From Ilex aquifolium (Eukaryota; Streptophyta; Magnoliopsida; Aquifoliales; Aquifoliaceae), in assembly GCA_951799425.1 (NCBI GenBank), contig OX637402.1, positions 1,302,501 through 1,366,500 of the forward strand: DNA of 64,000 nucleotides. The letters are read 5' to 3'. The notes beneath the pieces are model-generated. The model searched no databases. It saw nothing but the letters and a program-made list of their open reading frames with translations, and was not told where the DNA came from. The position numbers and the translations under genes are program-made. Below, piece after piece: positions 10,626 through 22,200 of this stretch. Position 1 is the stretch's first letter. The number at the start of each line of letters is the position of its first letter.

Positions 10626-12605
10626 AACTTTACTAGTCCCTAGTAAACATAAACTATAATACATCATAAACAGGAGTAAAATCATTTTCGTAGATCTTTT
10701 CACGATTGCATTTAGCATATGCAACAAGCCGTTAAACCCCTAGGTGATCCCTAGTGGACGAGTTTTGTCTCGTGAAGGTTTTCAATGAAGCTACCTGCAA
10801 ACTTCAGTAGTTAGGAGTTTATTATTCATATTTTTCACAAAAATAAATCAATATTCCTTCTGTTTCTCTGAAAGACTTCCTTTTCTGATCACTATAAGAG
10901 TAACACATGTTAGTTATAATATTATCTATATATTTTACAAAAACTTGTGTGTGTGTGTTGATTTCTTTTGTTTCATAAATTATTTAGGAAATATTACCCT
11001 CTTTTATGGTAGTCTCGATGTCAATCCTTTCCGGAAATACACTCAGCAAAGAATTCATATACGTTATGGTGACTATTCTCTTAGTAATTACATGTGATTA
11101 GATTATTGTAAACAAAGTAAATAATGTCACATGTAATATATTTGAATCAACGGATATTTGAATAAAATTTGGAATTTGACATAATCTCATGATAAGGATA
11201 TCAACACTATATTAGCTATATTATTAACATTCTCCTTTTGTAGATAGATAGGACAAATACAATTGCATGATTTCTAGAATCAAAAAGGACTTTCATTAGG
11301 TTGTACTGTGGCCATTGGGTTTAGGGTTTAAGAAACGACGTCTATGGGGTTCAAAAGCTACCTTTTGGCACACCTCTTAAAACTTTCTTTATTTATTCTT
11401 TCCATTTTTCACTTTCTTGGCTCTCTTTTTTTTTTTTTTTCCATTTGGTGAGTGCATTTTATGCTCCATCTCACTTTTTCTTGAACGAGTGCATTTTACG
11501 CTCCATCTCGTTCTCAACACATGCCTTTTTTTCTCTTTTTTTTTTTTTTTCTGCTTTTCTGTATCCTGTTGATTTAAAAGAGGGTGCAAGAAAATTATGT
11601 AGCAAAGGTAGGTTTAATTTATTTTTATCTGGCTCGGGTATTTTTCGGGTTTCATGAAAAGAATTTATACTATTTTAGGCTCAAACATGGCTACTAAGGA
11701 TATAATTTTGTAAAAGAAATGGTTAAGGCTCAAAATTAATCAAACATGGCCTAAGATCATTTTCCAGAAATTATTCATTTGTATCATTCCTATAAAAAGA
11801 ATTTCAAGGATAATGCAAGTAATATAGTCTAACGAGTGCTAATCAAAACAAAATTAATGAGATTATTCAAAGAAAGTTTACCGTAGAATCGAAGATGTTT
11901 ACTTGATTAGATGTAGAATATCTCTCCAAGGGAGATTAGCTCAAATTCTGCAATTGGTTATACATCTCCACTATATATGCAAAGAGTGTACTATTTCACA
12001 AGGTTTCTGAAATAAAAGAAATCTATTTGTGCTTGTAAAAGTAAGTTTTAACAAAAATATTAAGATAATATATAACTACAATATGAAAATCCCGTGTGAT
12101 CAGATTAAGGTTATTTTTACAAAGCATAGGAATATTAACCTATTTTATCTGTAAATTATATGAAATACATCTCCTAACTAAATTTTTTTTTTTCAGGACT
12201 TAAATTAAAACACACAGCATGTTTAAAAACATAAAGTAAATTGCATAAACTAAAAACACATAATGTAAAGGCTGAGTGAAAGAAAGTAAAATTTTTTTTT
12301 GTAAAATCTCCAGTCGATTTAAGAGTTAGAAGATTCTCCTCTGGAATGACTGGATTTTGCACTTTGTAACTGCAGTCTGCTGCTCCTGATTTCCTGAAAT
12401 TCTACAGTTACAAAATTAAATACAACTTTATATATTCTATAAAACTTTGCTAACCATTCTTTTTCTTGTCAAAAATTGGTGGTTTTTTTTTATTTTTTAT
12501 TTGTTATTTCTTATTTACGGATTTCCTATTTAATCTAATAGCTATTTATATTTATTTACAGCTATACATATATTCCCAAAAAGCTATACATTTCATTGAT
12601 CATAT
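10626..12605 (-). mobile_element. Element G 3' non-coding region
   Basis: About 2 kb of AT-rich sequence without a convincing ORF lies between the accessory ORF and the PPT. It has long T and A runs near 11430 and 11530 and a duplicated GAGTGCATTTTA(T/C)GCTCC unit (11451-11505). It is recognisably related to 54.1-55.8 kb of element F, for example the shared stretch CTAGGGGTTTAACGGCTTGT or its complement. A long 3' untranslated region of this kind is known in Athila/Tat elements. Confidence 0.7.
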
Positions 12606-13049
12606 CTAGTCTGTATCAGAACTATCTGGTTCAGTAACATTAGTGACATGGTTAATTTCAGATCTCACGTATCTGTTTAGCATCGGGCCGGAATATGATG
12701 GCGTCTCAGGGTAATCCTTGCTCTGCCCATCCCTAATCCACCGTAAACGATCTAACGATTGACCTGAAATTGGTTCCGCACACTTATTATACTGTCTCAG
12801 ATGTTCTGTACGACCACATTTTACACAAGCACATAGACGATTTGCTCTTCGATGTTTAGCATATGTGCTTTTTCCACATAGGGGTCGTGCTTGACTTTCA
12901 AAGATTTCTAAATTTCGAACAGATTTAGCTTTTTGCATGATCAATGTATGTATATCTTTTGGAAAATGACGTAATATTATTAAACTTAACCAAAATAATT
13001 TCTTGTCCATTTCTTTGACTTTTAAGAAAGAAACAAAAAAATGACTCAA
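12606..13049 (-). CDS. Athila-type accessory ORF, CX2CX4HX6C putative zinc-binding protein
   Basis: This is a 147-residue frame on the minus strand, downstream of the pol position in element G. I do not recognise a named family. A basic central region (residues about 55-75) leads into CVKCGRTEHLRQYNKC (residues about 75-90), which has CX2CX4HX6C spacing, a variant of the zinc knuckle. The tail is acidic (DSSDTD). The second Met (MDKK, residue 13) is the likelier start because element F's copy begins there. Element F carries a homologue of almost the same length at 52140-52544. That copy is in frame throughout apart from two nonsense codons, which argues that the protein was under selection in this lineage. 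It may act as a nucleic-acid-binding accessory factor, but this is inference. Confidence 0.6.
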   Translation of the reverse strand: MSHFFVSFLKVKEMDKKLFWLSLIILRHFPKDIHTLIMQKAKSVRNLEIFESQARPLCGKSTYAKHRRANRLCACVKCGRTEHLRQYNKCAEPISGQSLDRLRWIRDGQSKDYPETPSYSGPMLNRYVRSEINHVTNVTEPDSSDTD

Positions 13050-13149
13050 AAATTATTGAAATTTGACTTACTATCCGGTTCTTTAACGTCTGCCAGTCAC
13101 AAAGACGAACATAATTTTTAAATAAAAAAAACAAAAAGTAACTTCACAC

Positions 13150-13170
13150 CCATACCTCCCCAACTTAATT
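13150..13170 (-). other. Internal polypurine-tract-like site of element G
   Basis: In element sense AATTAAGTTGGGGAGGTATG lies between the pol region and the accessory ORF. It resembles the 3' PPT (AAGTTGGGGGG) and has a counterpart at the same place in element F (51990-52005). It may be a second plus-strand priming site; this is untested. Confidence 0.5.
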
Positions 13171-13352
13171 TAAATATTATCCTCACTATATAAGATGAAA
13201 ATAGAAAATTGCTAATTAGGTCTTGCAGCGAGAGATATTTATAGTATAAGATTCTAATATAACAGACAAATAAAGAAACTATACAAAAGACATAAAAACA
13301 TAAAACAAAAAAAATTCTAACTACTATATACAAGAAGTGCATAGAGGATAGA

Positions 13353-13760
13353 TCAATCGGGCTTAAGTTCCCAAGTAGAGTTTCTTACATTCCCTGATAC
13401 TTTCGGCAAAGAATTTAACAAATCAGTATAAAATTGTACCTCAGGATTTCCATTATCAACAATATAATTAATTAAACAGACTTGTAGAGGGTTAGAATAA
13501 GAAGAGGTGTTAACTTTCTCCTCTGCAATCTTATCGATTTCATCTTCTCCAAAAAAAACATATTTTAAATTGGTTGGAAGAGGTTTTAATTTTGGCTTAA
13601 AAATTTTGACATTAGATTCCACAATTGTTGGGGACAATTCTTCACATTGTATATCATTTACAGATGTAATTTCAGATTCAGTATCAGGTATTGATTCCAA
13701 TGCAAATAACTCTTTTTCTAGAAAGTTCTTTTGAAAAAAACTTTGAGTTAATGTCTCCAC
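13353..13760 (-). pseudogene. Truncated pol fragment after protease (element G)
   Basis: This 135-residue frame directly follows the gag-protease ORF, which ends 18 bp upstream in element sense. It contains LKPLPTNLKYVFFGE, which matches the linker between protease and reverse transcriptase in Athila/Tat polyproteins. The RT active site (YVDD-type), RNase H and integrase are all missing. The frame ends at STWELKPD, so several kilobases of pol were lost. It could be the natural C-terminus of a gag-only element. Confidence 0.6.
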
Positions 13761-13778
13761 ACAATTTACTTCTTCGAT

Positions 13779-16079
13779 TTATTCTTCCTCACATGGGTGT
13801 TTTATCACATTGAAGATGTTCAATTCACTGGTCATATTTCCAAATGAAAGCTTCATGACTCCATTCCTACAATTTATTAATGCATTTGATGTAGCTAGGA
13901 CTGGTCTACCTAAAATGAGAGGTATGTATTGAGATGCATACATCTGATAACTTGGTTCCGTGTCTATAACAATAAAATCTGCTGGAAAATAGAATTGATC
14001 CACTTGGACAATAACATCTTCCACAATTCCTCTTGGAATTTTTATTGATCGGTCTGCTAGTTGTAGTGTAATATTGGAAGGTTTTAACTCACTTAGTCCT
14101 AGTTGTGTATAGACTGAATATGACATTAAATTACAACTGGATCCAAGATCTAACAGAGCTTGTTCAATTTGAAAATTTCCAATAAGACATGAAACTGTAG
14201 GACTACCCGGATCTTTGTACTTAAGAAGTGTATCATGTTGTATTATTGTACTAATTTGTTCAGTTATAAATGCTTTCTTTGGTACATTAGTTCTTCTTTT
14301 TATTGTGCAAAGATCTTTTAGGAATTTAGTGTAAACAGGAACTCGTTTTATTGCATCCAATAATAGAATATTAATCTTTACCTGTTTAAATAGCTCGAGA
14401 ATATCAGATTGATCTTTTTCAGTTTGAAGTTGCTTGACTCTTTGAGGGAAAGGTAAAGGGATAGGACATGGCAGATCTTTTTCACTTTGTACTCCTGGTT
14501 GCTTTTTGATTAAAGGTTCAGATTCAAGTGGTTCGTTTACAGGAATTGACTTAAGTATTTTCTTTGAAACCTTAGGTTTGATGGTTTTATCAATTACCTT
14601 ACCACTTCTTAGTGTTGTAATTGCTTGTACTTGATTTGACGAAGGTTCAGAGGATACAGAATTAACATGACTCTGACTTTGTGGAGGTTTAGGTTGAGAA
14701 GGAAACTTTCCTTTCTCTGACGTACTCAAGGACTGGGTCAACTTAGCAAGATGACTCTTAATATCTTCAATACTCTGGGAAGTTTGAGCTTTAAAATCAT
14801 TAAATGCTTGAGTTGTTTGAGTATTAAAACTCATTTGACTTTGAATAAATTGATTCATAGTGTCTTCCAGAGCTCTTCTTTGAGGAGGTTGATAAGGTTG
14901 GTACTGTTGTTGATTTTGTGGCTGTGGTGGACCTTGTGTTTGATTTGTAGGTTGTGTATTTCTCCAACTAAAATTCGGATGATTTCTCCATCCTGGATTG
15001 TAAGTTTCAGAATATGGATTTGAATATGGTTTATTATAAGTTGGAACAGCATTTGATTGTTCAATTAAAACTTCTTTAAAGGCAGGTATAGTTGGACATT
15101 CCCCAGCAGGATGTCCTGACAACGCACAAATTTCACACACTTGATCAGTAGAGGTTACACCAGATACTTGTTTAAGTTTTTTCATTTCTAAGGCTTCTAA
15201 TTTTCGAGATAAATTAGCCATTTTAGCTCTAAAAACATCATCGTCTTTTAAAACATATTTCCCTCTTTCAGATATAGATGGCCTATTTTTCACAATGTTT
15301 GAAGAAGTTGAGTCCCACATCTGGGAACTCTCCGAAATAGTATCAAAAAATTGAAATGCTTCTTCAGGATTTTTACTCATAAATTCTCCTTGAGCCATCA
15401 TTTCAACAAATTGTCTCATTGCAGATGGAAGAGCATCATAAAAGAAACCAACTAAAGTCCAGTTTTCAAATGCATGATGTGGACAAGCTTGGAGAAGATC
15501 TTTAAATCTTTCCCAACATTGATAAAAAGTTTCTTTTTCCTTTACAGCAAAATTCATTATTTTACGTCTTAGTGCATTAGTACGATGCACAGGAAAAAAC
15601 TTTTTAAAGAACTCAGTTTGTAAAGCTTGCCAATTTGTGATAGAATTTGCTCTTAAAGAGTTAAGCCATAGTTTAGCTTTATCTTTTAACGAAAAAGGAA
15701 AAAGTTTTAGTTTAATCATTTCAGAATTATCTTGCAAAATTCCACAGACTTCTTCAAATTCTTTCATATGAACATAAGGATTTTCATCTTCCAAACCATG
15801 GAACTGTGGTAGTAGTTGTATTGTTCCTGGCTTGATATTAATATTTGGAGCGTCTGTTGGAAAAACAAAACATGACGGAACATTAGTTCTAGTAGGATGT
15901 AAATATTCTCTTAACGGTCTAGTATTTTGAACTATTTCCTGTTCTCTAGCCTCTTCCTCCCTAGGTAAATTTTGAGCCATACTTAAGTTAAATGATTCTT
16001 GTGCAGATGCAGATGAAGAAGATGAGGAAGATGAAGGAGTTGACTGATTTACAGAACCTACTGATGAATGAACAGACAT
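13779..16079 (-). CDS. Gag-protease polyprotein of Athila/Tat-type element G
   Basis: This is an intact 766-residue frame. A Ser-rich N-terminus is followed by a Retrotrans_gag core (residues about 100-270) with AKLWLNSL, WQALQTEFFKKFFP and ETFYQCWERFKDLL. Next come a Gln/Pro-rich linker and a CX2CX4HX4C zinc knuckle, CEICALSGHPAGEC (about residue 312). The C-terminal aspartic protease has the Athila-style active site ALLDLGSSCNLM (about residue 640), with DLG replacing the usual DSG/DTG. Gag builds the virus-like particle and binds the RNA; the protease cuts it. The start follows the PBS by about 80 bp. The frame is intact although RT and integrase are gone, fitting a non-autonomous element that still makes its own particle protein. 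Confidence 0.88.
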   Translation of the reverse strand: MSVHSSVGSVNQSTPSSSSSSSSASAQESFNLSMAQNLPREEEAREQEIVQNTRPLREYLHPTRTNVPSCFVFPTDAPNINIKPGTIQLLPQFHGLEDENPYVHMKEFEEVCGILQDNSEMIKLKLFPFSLKDKAKLWLNSLRANSITNWQALQTEFFKKFFPVHRTNALRRKIMNFAVKEKETFYQCWERFKDLLQACPHHAFENWTLVGFFYDALPSAMRQFVEMMAQGEFMSKNPEEAFQFFDTISESSQMWDSTSSNIVKNRPSISERGKYVLKDDDVFRAKMANLSRKLEALEMKKLKQVSGVTSTDQVCEICALSGHPAGECPTIPAFKEVLIEQSNAVPTYNKPYSNPYSETYNPGWRNHPNFSWRNTQPTNQTQGPPQPQNQQQYQPYQPPQRRALEDTMNQFIQSQMSFNTQTTQAFNDFKAQTSQSIEDIKSHLAKLTQSLSTSEKGKFPSQPKPPQSQSHVNSVSSEPSSNQVQAITTLRSGKVIDKTIKPKVSKKILKSIPVNEPLESEPLIKKQPGVQSEKDLPCPIPLPFPQRVKQLQTEKDQSDILELFKQVKINILLLDAIKRVPVYTKFLKDLCTIKRRTNVPKKAFITEQISTIIQHDTLLKYKDPGSPTVSCLIGNFQIEQALLDLGSSCNLMSYSVYTQLGLSELKPSNITLQLADRSIKIPRGIVEDVIVQVDQFYFPADFIVIDTEPSYQMYASQYIPLILGRPVLATSNALINCRNGVMKLSFGNMTSELNIFNVIKHPCEEE

Positions 16080-16160
16080 AAACTATTAAAATTAACAAAC
16101 TATAAACATATATAACAAACAAACAAATAAAATATATATATTTTTTTCAATTACCCTAAC

Positions 16161-16178
16161 TCCCCGGCAACGGCGCCA
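16161..16178 (-). other. tRNA-Asp primer binding site of element G
   Basis: The plus strand reads TCCCCGGCAACGGCGCCA, which matches the 3' end of plant tRNA-Asp over 18 bases as I know that sequence. The minus strand therefore holds the complementary site that primes minus-strand DNA, six bases from the LTR end. A tRNA-Asp PBS is characteristic of Athila/Tat elements. Confidence 0.88.
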
Positions 16179-16184
16179 AAAACT

Positions 16185-18085
16185 TGATTCGCACTTTTTA
16201 GTGTGTCTGAATTATATTATTATTTTACACCCAAGTATAAGTGGTCAAATTGTAGTTTTCTCGGTTTTAAGTCCAAGTATCGATCCCACAGAGAGTTGTT
16301 TAGTAATTTAAAACTTAAAATAAAATAAAAATATTAAAGGTGTTGTTTGAAGCAGAATATCGTTTGATAGCTTGTGATGTGAGCTTAGCTTGATAAAGAC
16401 GAAAATAAAGTGCGTAAATAAAGCAGAGTGATGACAGGAATATAAAATATACCCTTTCAGTTTAGAGATCCATATGCTTTGTATTGCTTAAGTTACTGGA
16501 AATGCTACCTCACAACAATTAACTCCCATGTTACTGGTAAGTCAATCGGCAGGTCTGATGTATATAAATCATAACACAGCAGCTTCTTAGGCTAGCTGGT
16601 GGTATAAATAATAACTCAGCAACTTCTTAGGAAAGCTGGTTATATCCACTTCAATTGATTAACCCAAGCAAACCAGAAGGACAAGCCATTCATGAGGAAT
16701 ACTTGAGTTATTCCTTGATGTTATGATTGTTACTTGTTTATATAATAAACCATAACACAGCCGCATCTTAAGCGAACTGGTGGTAGTATAGCATAACCCA
16801 GCAACTTCTTAGGAAAGCTGGTTACATAACTGCGAGTTAAACATCCTCAGTATTCCAGTGGAAGCAGAGCCATACCAATAGGAACACCATGGTTGTTAGA
16901 CTGTCAGTCTATTTATATAATTTAGATATATATATAAACATATAGTATAACCCAGCAACTTCTTAGGAAAACTGGTTACATAACCGCCAGTTAAACATCC
17001 TCAGTATTCCAGTGGAAGCAGAGCCATACCAATAGGAACGCCGTGGTTGTTAGACTGTCAGTCTATTTATATAATTTATATATATATCTATATAAACATA
17101 TAAATAAAACATCAGCATTTCCAGAACTTAAGCAATATTATACATATGTTTACCCTAGTTTGAAGGGTATAAACGACTACTCACACTCCATTACTATAGA
17201 AAAGCAAGAAGTGCGGGTAGTATTCATTACAACATAAATTAAAATAGAACTTCTTTCACAAAGAACACTTGAAACACAACCACCTTTATTATCATTCAAG
17301 ACACAAAAGTGGCGGCAGTTCAACTGTCCGAATAGAAAGATTACAACAGAAATGTAGAAATACGGAAAGGGTGTCACACACCGGCTATTCCTTTCTCTTT
17401 TCTCTCTATATTTCTCTAAGGTGTTCTTCCTTTAGAGCTTGGAGGCCGGTTGGTTTTGAGTGAGTAAGGGGCTGATTTTGTATGTTGGAGGTAACTGTAT
17501 GTAGAAAAAAAGAACAAAGGAAGACTTGGTGTGGAAAGGCTAGAGAATGGAGGCAAGGTGTGAAGGCTTTTTTCTTTGGTGTCTGGATTATATGAAATGT
17601 AAGAATTCAGCCCCTATTTATAGAGGGGGAGGTGCACGGCAAGGGGGGGGGGGGGGGGGGGGGCTTTAGGAAGGTCATCAACCCTTTAGGAAGGTTATGT
17701 CTTGCAGTAGGGTTAGGTGTCGCCGTCCGGAGCTGCCACTTCGCAACCTTCCAGAAGGTTGTGCCTTGCAGTGATGCTAGGTGTCGCCGTCTTGGGCTGC
17801 CACTTGTCTTGCTTCCATTGGTACACATGTCTTTTCCTTATTGGTCCAAGTGTCATGCTTCCATTGGTCCAAGTTTCTTTATTGCGCTTTAGTCCTTCGT
17901 CATTTCCAGCTTTGCAAAATTGTCTTGTACTTTCCAGTATTTCTGCATTTGTCCCTGTAATCTTTAACATAATTTATTAATAACTTTAATTCACACCCAA
18001 AACATAATTCATAATATTTAGTTGTTTCATTTTTACAAAAGTGAGTACTTATCATTTTAATTTACACACAATTTAGGGTTAATCA
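16185..18085 (-). repeat. 5' LTR of element G
   Basis: The LTR is 1901 bp. Its element-sense start is TGATTAACCC at 18085 and its end is GCGAATCA at 16185. The TATA box is at 17614-17623 (complement of CTATAAATAG) and a C21 run lies upstream of it. It differs from the left LTR by roughly 17 substitutions and three short indels by my count, about 0.9 percent. Confidence 0.92.
17643..17663 (+). repeat. Poly(G) tract of 21 in right LTR of element G
   Basis: This is the counterpart of the G23 run in the left LTR. The two-base difference is as expected for homopolymer slippage after insertion. Confidence 0.9.
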
Positions 18086-18090
18086 ATATG

Positions 18091-19134
18091 CATGTAATCA
18101 CCTTTACCCATCACAATGTCAATATATCAAAGAGCATATATCAACAACAATATCACAAGCAAGTTATTACACAATTTATGTCACTAACACACTTCACTCA
18201 CAAGAGCACAATCTAAACAAATAGCATGCCCACACAATACCACATTTCAAGAAATCTCACAAGGAATTTCCACCTATCAAATCCAAGGTAGAACTTGAAT
18301 TAAACTATTTCTACACCCATTTCCTTATTTCCATAACAATAGACTCATTTCCATAACAAGAGACAAGACATAGGTAATTCTATACCCCTAATCATTCCCT
18401 ATGGACACCATAGGTTGTAAATAACCAAAGTAGGAGGGAACCCTACCTCAAATGAAGTGTGGAGAACTTCAAGAACACCGACCAAACTTCAAGGCCTTGA
18501 TTTCCCAAAAATCTCCTCCTTGGATCTTCGGTGAAATCTTTCGTTCTTGGTGTGGTTGCGTAGCCCTCGTCTAGGTGACCGACTTTAACTCTTGGTCCGA
18601 GTCGGTTCAACCAACGGAACTCAGTAGATCAAGGGAAGAAGCCTTGAAATTTATTTTTTTCTCCTCTCCCTTCACTCTCCTCTTCTTTAACGTGTGAATG
18701 GGCTGATCAAGTGGGGAAGATCAGATATTTTCACCATATTTATAGCCTCTAATTGTGCGGTCCACATCGCGCGCGCACGTTTCCTACTTCCGGGTCCGTT
18801 TTTGTCCCGAAACGACTTATTTCATCCCGGTTTAAGTTCAAATTATTTTTATTTGAACTTTCCTTCAATTATAAGGAAATTTTATAATTTTTATTTTTGG
18901 GGACGTTTGTGAGGTCACCCAACACCTAGTTGTCTCGTAAAACGTGAAAAATTCGACTATCTCAAAATTCGATGAAAATTTTATGGGCAACTCGATTTCG
19001 CGATACGAATACAAAGGCGAAGTCCGTTGCATCATCCGAGCTCTAGAGAAATACGTATTTTAAATCCGCATTATAGTGGCAAGTCACCGTTTTGCCCTTT
19101 TTAAGAAAAAATTCAAATTTACCCGGGTTTTACA
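18091..19134 (-). repeat. 3' LTR of element B, U3-proximal portion
   Basis: This resumes after the second ATATG and ends at 19134 with the element-sense start TGTAAAACCCGGGTAAATTTG. The TATA box reads GGCTATAAATATGG on the minus strand, near 18736-18749. The CCACACACGT/GCGCGCACG region and the GGGACAAAAACGGACCCGG string resemble LTRs A, E, C and D. Confidence 0.88.
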
Positions 19135-19150
19135 TTCTTCCCCCCTTAAA
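19135..19150 (-). other. Polypurine tract of element B
   Basis: In element sense TTTAAGGGGGGAAGAA abuts the LTR start TGTAAAACCC. This is the standard plus-strand primer position. Confidence 0.85.
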
Positions 19151-19227
19151 AGAATTTCGTCCCCGAAATTCACACACACAAGTACATTCAACCACATGCA
19201 TATGCGACAAGTATATCATACACATAA

Positions 19228-22200
19228 CTACAAAAATGTACCTCCATCCTCGAATAGGAAAGGATAACTGGTACGGATAGTGTCCTCGCGCTCCCATGTC
19301 ACCTCCTCTATTCCTCGGTGCTGCCACAGCACCTTCACTAGCCTCACGGTCTTGCTTCATAAAACCTGATCCCGACTATCCATGATACGCACCGGTCCCT
19401 CCTCGAAGGTCCCATCTGCATCAACAACAAGCTCGCCCCAATACACCACATGAGTCGGATCTGGGGTGTATTTTCGAAGCATGGAGACATGGAATACCGC
19501 GTGAACACCCGATAGATTTGACAGTAATGCCAACCGGTAAACAACTGTACCAACCCTCTCAAGTACTTCGAAGGGTCCGATGTACCTCGGCGACAGCTTT
19601 TCCCGCTTGCCGAACCTGACCACTCCTCTTTTAGGCATCACCTTCAAGAAGACATGATCTCCCACATCAAACTCTAGAGGTCGCCGCCGTCTGTCGGCTC
19701 TGAGCCGTGAGAAGACGTTTCCGTATCAAGTCCACCTTCTCCGAGGTGTCTCTAACCAATTTCGGACCCGTAGAGGGCCTCTCCCCTATTTCCGTCCAAA
19801 AAATCGGAGAATGACAAGGCCTCCTATATAGTGCCTCATAGGGTGCCATTTGTATGCTCGCCTGATAACTGTTGTTGTAGGCGAACTCCACTAAGGGTAA
19901 GTGCTCTTCCTAGCTACCCTTGAGATATAGGATGCATGCCGGTAGCATGTCCTCTAAAGTCTGGATGGTCCTCTCCGACTGACCGTCCGTCTGGGGATGA
20001 AAAACAGTGCTCATCATCAACTGTGTCCCCATGGCTCGCTGGAAACTCTCCCAAAAATGAGTCATAAACCTGGGATCCTGATCTGATACTATAAATACGA
20101 GCACCCCATGCAACCGGACAATCTCCCGTATATACAACCTGCAGAATTCCTCCAGTGTGGAGGTCATCAGCACCGCCAAGAAGTGTGCCGACTTCGTAAG
20201 CCTGTCCACTATCACCCACAGCGCGTCATGTCCCTGCGATGTCCGTGGCAAGTGGGTCACAAAATCCATCGTGACGTGCTCCCACTTTCACTCAGCCACC
20301 TCCAAAGGCTGGAGCAACCCTGCAGGTCTTTGGTGCTCAGCCTTGACCTGCTGACACGTGAGACATCGTCTAACAAAATTTCCGACGTGCCTCTTCATCC
20401 CGCTCCAATCGTATTGGCGACGAAGATCATGGTACATCTTCGTGCCACCTGGATGCACATTAAAATGGGAGCAATCGAACTCACTAAGGATCTCCTCTCT
20501 CAACTCCGCAGACTAGGGAACCATAATCCTTCCCCTACATCGAAGACTACCATCCGTATGTATGGTCCAGCCCTCGTCACCTGTACCCAACCGTACTTGG
20601 TCCCTGATGGACAACATCTCCGTGTCCTGCTCCTGGGACTCAATCACTCTACTCAGTAGGGAAGGTGTAGCCACCAAACTCCCCAAAGTGCCCTGAGCCT
20701 GACCCATGTAGCGTAGCCCGAACTGTCCAACAGTCTCGAGCATCTGCCACTCCCGGGACGCCACACTAGCCAAGACTCCCCGTGACTTTCGACTGAGTGC
20801 ATCAGCCACCACATTTGCCTTACCGGATGGTAATGCAAAGTAAAGTCATAGTCCTCCAGATACTCCATCCACTTGCGTTACCTCATGTTGAGGTCCCGCT
20901 GAGTGAAGATGTATTTCAGAATTTTATGGTCCAAAAACACCTCGAACTACTCACCATATAGGTAGTGGCACCAAGCCTTCAAGGCAAAGACTATGGCCGC
21001 CAACTCCATATCATGCGTGGGGTAATTTCGCTCGTGGTTCTTCAACTGCCGAGAACCATAAGTCACCACCCTCCCGGACTGCATCAAAACATAACCAAGT
21101 CCGTCTCTAGAGGCATCACAGTACACTGTGTACATCTGTCCCCTCTCCGGAACTATCAGAGTAGGAGCTGAAGTAAGCCTCATCTTCAACTCCTGGAATG
21201 CCTTCTCATACGATTCATCCCACTGGAATTTGACCTCCTTTCGGGTCAACCTGGTCATAGGTGCGGCTAGTCGGGAGAAGTCCTCGATGAACCTCCGGTA
21301 GTACCCTGCCAATCCCAAGAAACTTCGTATCTCAAAGACTGACTTCGGCCTCTCCCAACTCATAACTGCCTCAACCTTCTCGGGGCCAACCGACACACCC
21401 GAAGTCGACACCACGTGTCCCAAAAATTTCACCTCCGTAAGCCAAAATTCACATTTGCTGAACTTGGCATATAACTGATGTTCCCTCAAGGCCTGGAGAA
21501 CAACCCTTAAGTGATTCTCATGCTCCTCCTTAGTCTTGGAGTAAATCAAGATGTCGTCAACAAAAACCACGATGAACTGATCTAGGTAGGGCTGGAACAC
21601 CCTATGCATGAGATCCATGAATGCCGCCGGGGCATTCGTCAATCCAAAGGGCATCATGGTGAACTCAAAATGCCCATACCACGTTCTGAACGCCATCTTA
21701 GGGATATCTGCCTCCCTAATCCTCAACTGATCTTAGCCCGTGCGGATCAATCTTGGAGTAGACCCGCGCCCCTCTCAGCTGATCAAATAAATCATCAATC
21801 CTCAGTAAAGGGTACCTATTCTTGATAGTAACCCTATTTAACTGCCGATAGTCTATGCATAGCCGAAGGGTCTTGTCCTTTTTCTTGGCGAACAACACCG
21901 AAGCGCCCCAAGGTGAAGTGCTCGGTCTAATAAAGCCTCTGTCCAACAACTTTTGTAATTGGACCTTGAGTTCTTGCAACTCAGCTGGCGCCATCCTATG
22001 TGGAGTCATAGAAATGGGCGATGTTCCGGGGTGCAACTCAATAGTGAAGTCTACATCCCTAGGTGGAGGTAATCCCGGTAGTTCATCCAGAAAAACGCCC
22101 TCATACTCACACACCACCCGAGGTAGACCAAACTCCTGTCTCGCCTCGTCTTCCAGGGTAAGGCTCGCAAGCCAGCCCATCAACTGCCCATGCCATTGAG

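Larger units (their letters stand above)
6573..18085 (-). mobile_element. Athila/Tat-type non-autonomous element G (gag-protease only)
   Basis: The element lies between two ATATG duplications (6568-6572 and 18086-18090) with TGATTAACCC...GCGAATCA ends in element sense. Its order on the minus strand is 5' LTR (16185-18085), tRNA-Asp PBS (16161-16178), gag-protease ORF, a pre-RT fragment, an internal polypurine tract, a Cys-rich accessory ORF, about 2 kb without ORFs, the 3' PPT and the 3' LTR (6573-10611, split by a solo LTR). Reverse transcriptase, RNase H and integrase are absent, so it must rely on enzymes from another element. The LTRs differ at about 17 positions that I counted by eye over 1.9 kb, so the insertion is young. 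Confidence 0.92.

Noticed and set aside
13118-13342. Hydrophobic minus-strand frame resembling a membrane protein
   Set aside because: It is AT-rich, spans the internal polypurine tract, has no counterpart in element F, and is probably chance.
20108-20659. A 183-codon plus-strand frame
   Set aside because: It is antisense to the integrase of element B, and the minus strand carries all the conserved motifs.
21716-22199. Plus-strand frames in the pol region of element B, with similar antisense frames at 61.1-63.4 kb
   Set aside because: These are antisense shadows of gag-pol. The matching antisense frames in element D confirm the effect of codon composition.
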